The position numbers and the translations under genes were made by a program. From contig JASHUL010000145.1 in NCBI GenBank assembly GCA_030039995.1, positions 1 to 5,750 on the forward strand: a DNA stretch of 5,750 nucleotides, written 5' to 3'. A model generated the notes under the pieces. The model was not told the DNA's origin. It did not search any database and worked only from the letters and a program-made list of their open reading frames with translations. Positions within the stretch are counted from its first letter, which is position 1. Every line of letters starts with the position of its first letter. The DNA is from Thermoplasmata archaeon. Lineage in GTDB: Archaea > Thermoplasmatota > Thermoplasmata > Lutacidiplasmatales > UBA184. Below, in pieces: positions 5,154 through 5,750 of this stretch.

Positions 5154-5750
5154 GCGGACGCCTCCGACGGCGCGACCGCGTAGCGGTCGCGGAGCGCCTG
5201 CTTCATGACCTCGTAGATGCCCCGGCAGCCCTGCACCCCGAGGTCGAGCGCCGTCGAGAGCTCCTCGCGGGTCATGTGTCCCTCCATCTGGAGGAGCACG
5301 AGCCGACCGGACTGCGGGACGAGCGCCATCGGGAGGTCGGCCTCGCCGAAGTTGTCCTCTTCCTTCTTGAGGTCGAGGATGATCGCCCCGCCGGCCTTAC
5401 CGACCGCGACCGCGGGCAGCAGGTCGGCCATCGGGATCCCGGCGTCCGCGAGCGCCACCGAGGCGGCGACCAGCCCGGCGCACCGGGTCCCCGCGTTCGC
5501 CTGGAGCACTTCGATGTAGATGTCGATGCTCGTGCGGGGGAACTCTTCGGCGAAGATCACCGAGTCGAACGCCTCGGCGATCACCTTCGAGATCTCCTGC
5601 GAGCGGCGGTCGAGGCCCGGGCGCTTGCGCTCGTCGACCGAGAACGCCGCCATGTTGTACTTGCACTGGATGACGGCCTTGGTGTTCTGCTGGAGGTGTC
5701 GGGGATGGACCTCGCGCGGCCCGTAGACCGCCGCCATCACCTTGTTCTGC
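5150..5750 (-). CDS. rrp41: Exosome complex exonuclease Rrp41, N-terminus outside window
   Basis: Catalytic RNase PH-type subunit of the archaeal exosome; it performs phosphorolytic 3'-5' RNA degradation and, in reverse, adds heteropolymeric tails. 199 residues are visible out of roughly 245. The frame runs off the right edge (reading QNKVMAAVYGPRE), so the first ATG at 5737 is internal, not the start. Catalytic residues can be placed. The Arg pair of LDRRS (codons 5603-5608) matches the phosphate/RNA-binding arginines. The two aspartates of EEDNFGEADLP (codons 5354-5356 and 5336-5338, six residues apart) match the active-site Asp pair (D182/D188 in Sulfolobus). With these present it is expected to be active. 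It is coupled to rrp42 by an ATGA overlap; rrp4 would be expected just outside the window. Confidence 0.96.
   Translation of the reverse strand, partial: QNKVMAAVYGPREVHPRHLQQNTKAVIQCKYNMAAFSVDERKRPGLDRRSQEISKVIAEAFDSVIFAEEFPRTSIDIYIEVLQANAGTRCAGLVAASVALADAGIPMADLLPAVAVGKAGGAIILDLKKEEDNFGEADLPMALVPQSGRLVLLQMEGHMTREELSTALDLGVQGCRGIYEVMKQALRDRYAVAPSEASA
5161..5165 (-). promoter_or_regulatory. Shine-Dalgarno site of rrp42
   Basis: GGAGG on the - strand, 7 nt before the rrp42 ATG and within the last codons of rrp41. It shows that internal genes of this operon use Shine-Dalgarno initiation, unlike the downstream nuclease, radB and ogt. Confidence 0.75.

Noticed and set aside
4149..5183. 344-aa open frame on the + strand
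   Set aside because: Antisense to rrp42 and the L37Ae gene, both clearly identified. Composition is typical of a GC-rich shadow frame.

Overview
This GC-rich archaeal window holds the 3' end of the translation elongation factor aEF-2 gene on the + strand. On the - strand it holds a convergent block: exosome Rrp41 (partial), exosome Rrp42, ribosomal protein L37Ae, RNA polymerase subunit P, a beta-CASP metallo-beta-lactamase nuclease, RadB and an O6-alkylguanine-DNA alkyltransferase. RadB together with the Rrp41-Rrp42-L37Ae-RpoP gene string points to a euryarchaeal-type genome. A high-GC Thermoplasmatota-like lineage is my guess, but the window alone does not settle it.

Layout: 1-957 is the aEF-2 C-terminal half. 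958-1110 is the only notable intergenic region. It is AT-rich for this genome and carries four 17-bp palindromes (consensus TACTACANNNYGTAGTA) spaced 33, 32 and 31 bp apart. 1111-1701 is ogt (-), 1782-2453 radB (-), 2500-3852 the RNase J-like nuclease (-), 3937-4071 rpoP (-, only 44 codons), 4099-4368 the L37Ae gene (-), 4365-5153 rrp42 (-) and 5150-5750 rrp41 (-, running off the right edge).

How the genes work together: Rrp41 and Rrp42 form the hexameric ring of the 3'-5' RNA exosome. They are joined to L37Ae by two ATGA stop/start overlaps with good Shine-Dalgarno sites, and rpoP follows 27 nt later. This is the familiar archaeal arrangement coupling RNA decay, ribosome and RNA polymerase genes. 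The next gene downstream is a predicted beta-CASP ribonuclease, so a possible 5'-end RNA nuclease sits beside the 3'-5' exosome. RadB and the alkyltransferase form a DNA-repair pair. The starts of the nuclease, radB and ogt lack convincing Shine-Dalgarno sites but each has an AT-rich patch about 22-36 nt upstream, which fits leaderless transcripts.

The least explained item is the palindrome array between the convergent 3' ends of aEF-2 and ogt. Its regular three-helical-turn spacing and nested dyad symmetry suggest a cooperative protein-binding site or a structured 3' RNA element rather than random intergenic DNA. The protein-coding content is otherwise conventional.
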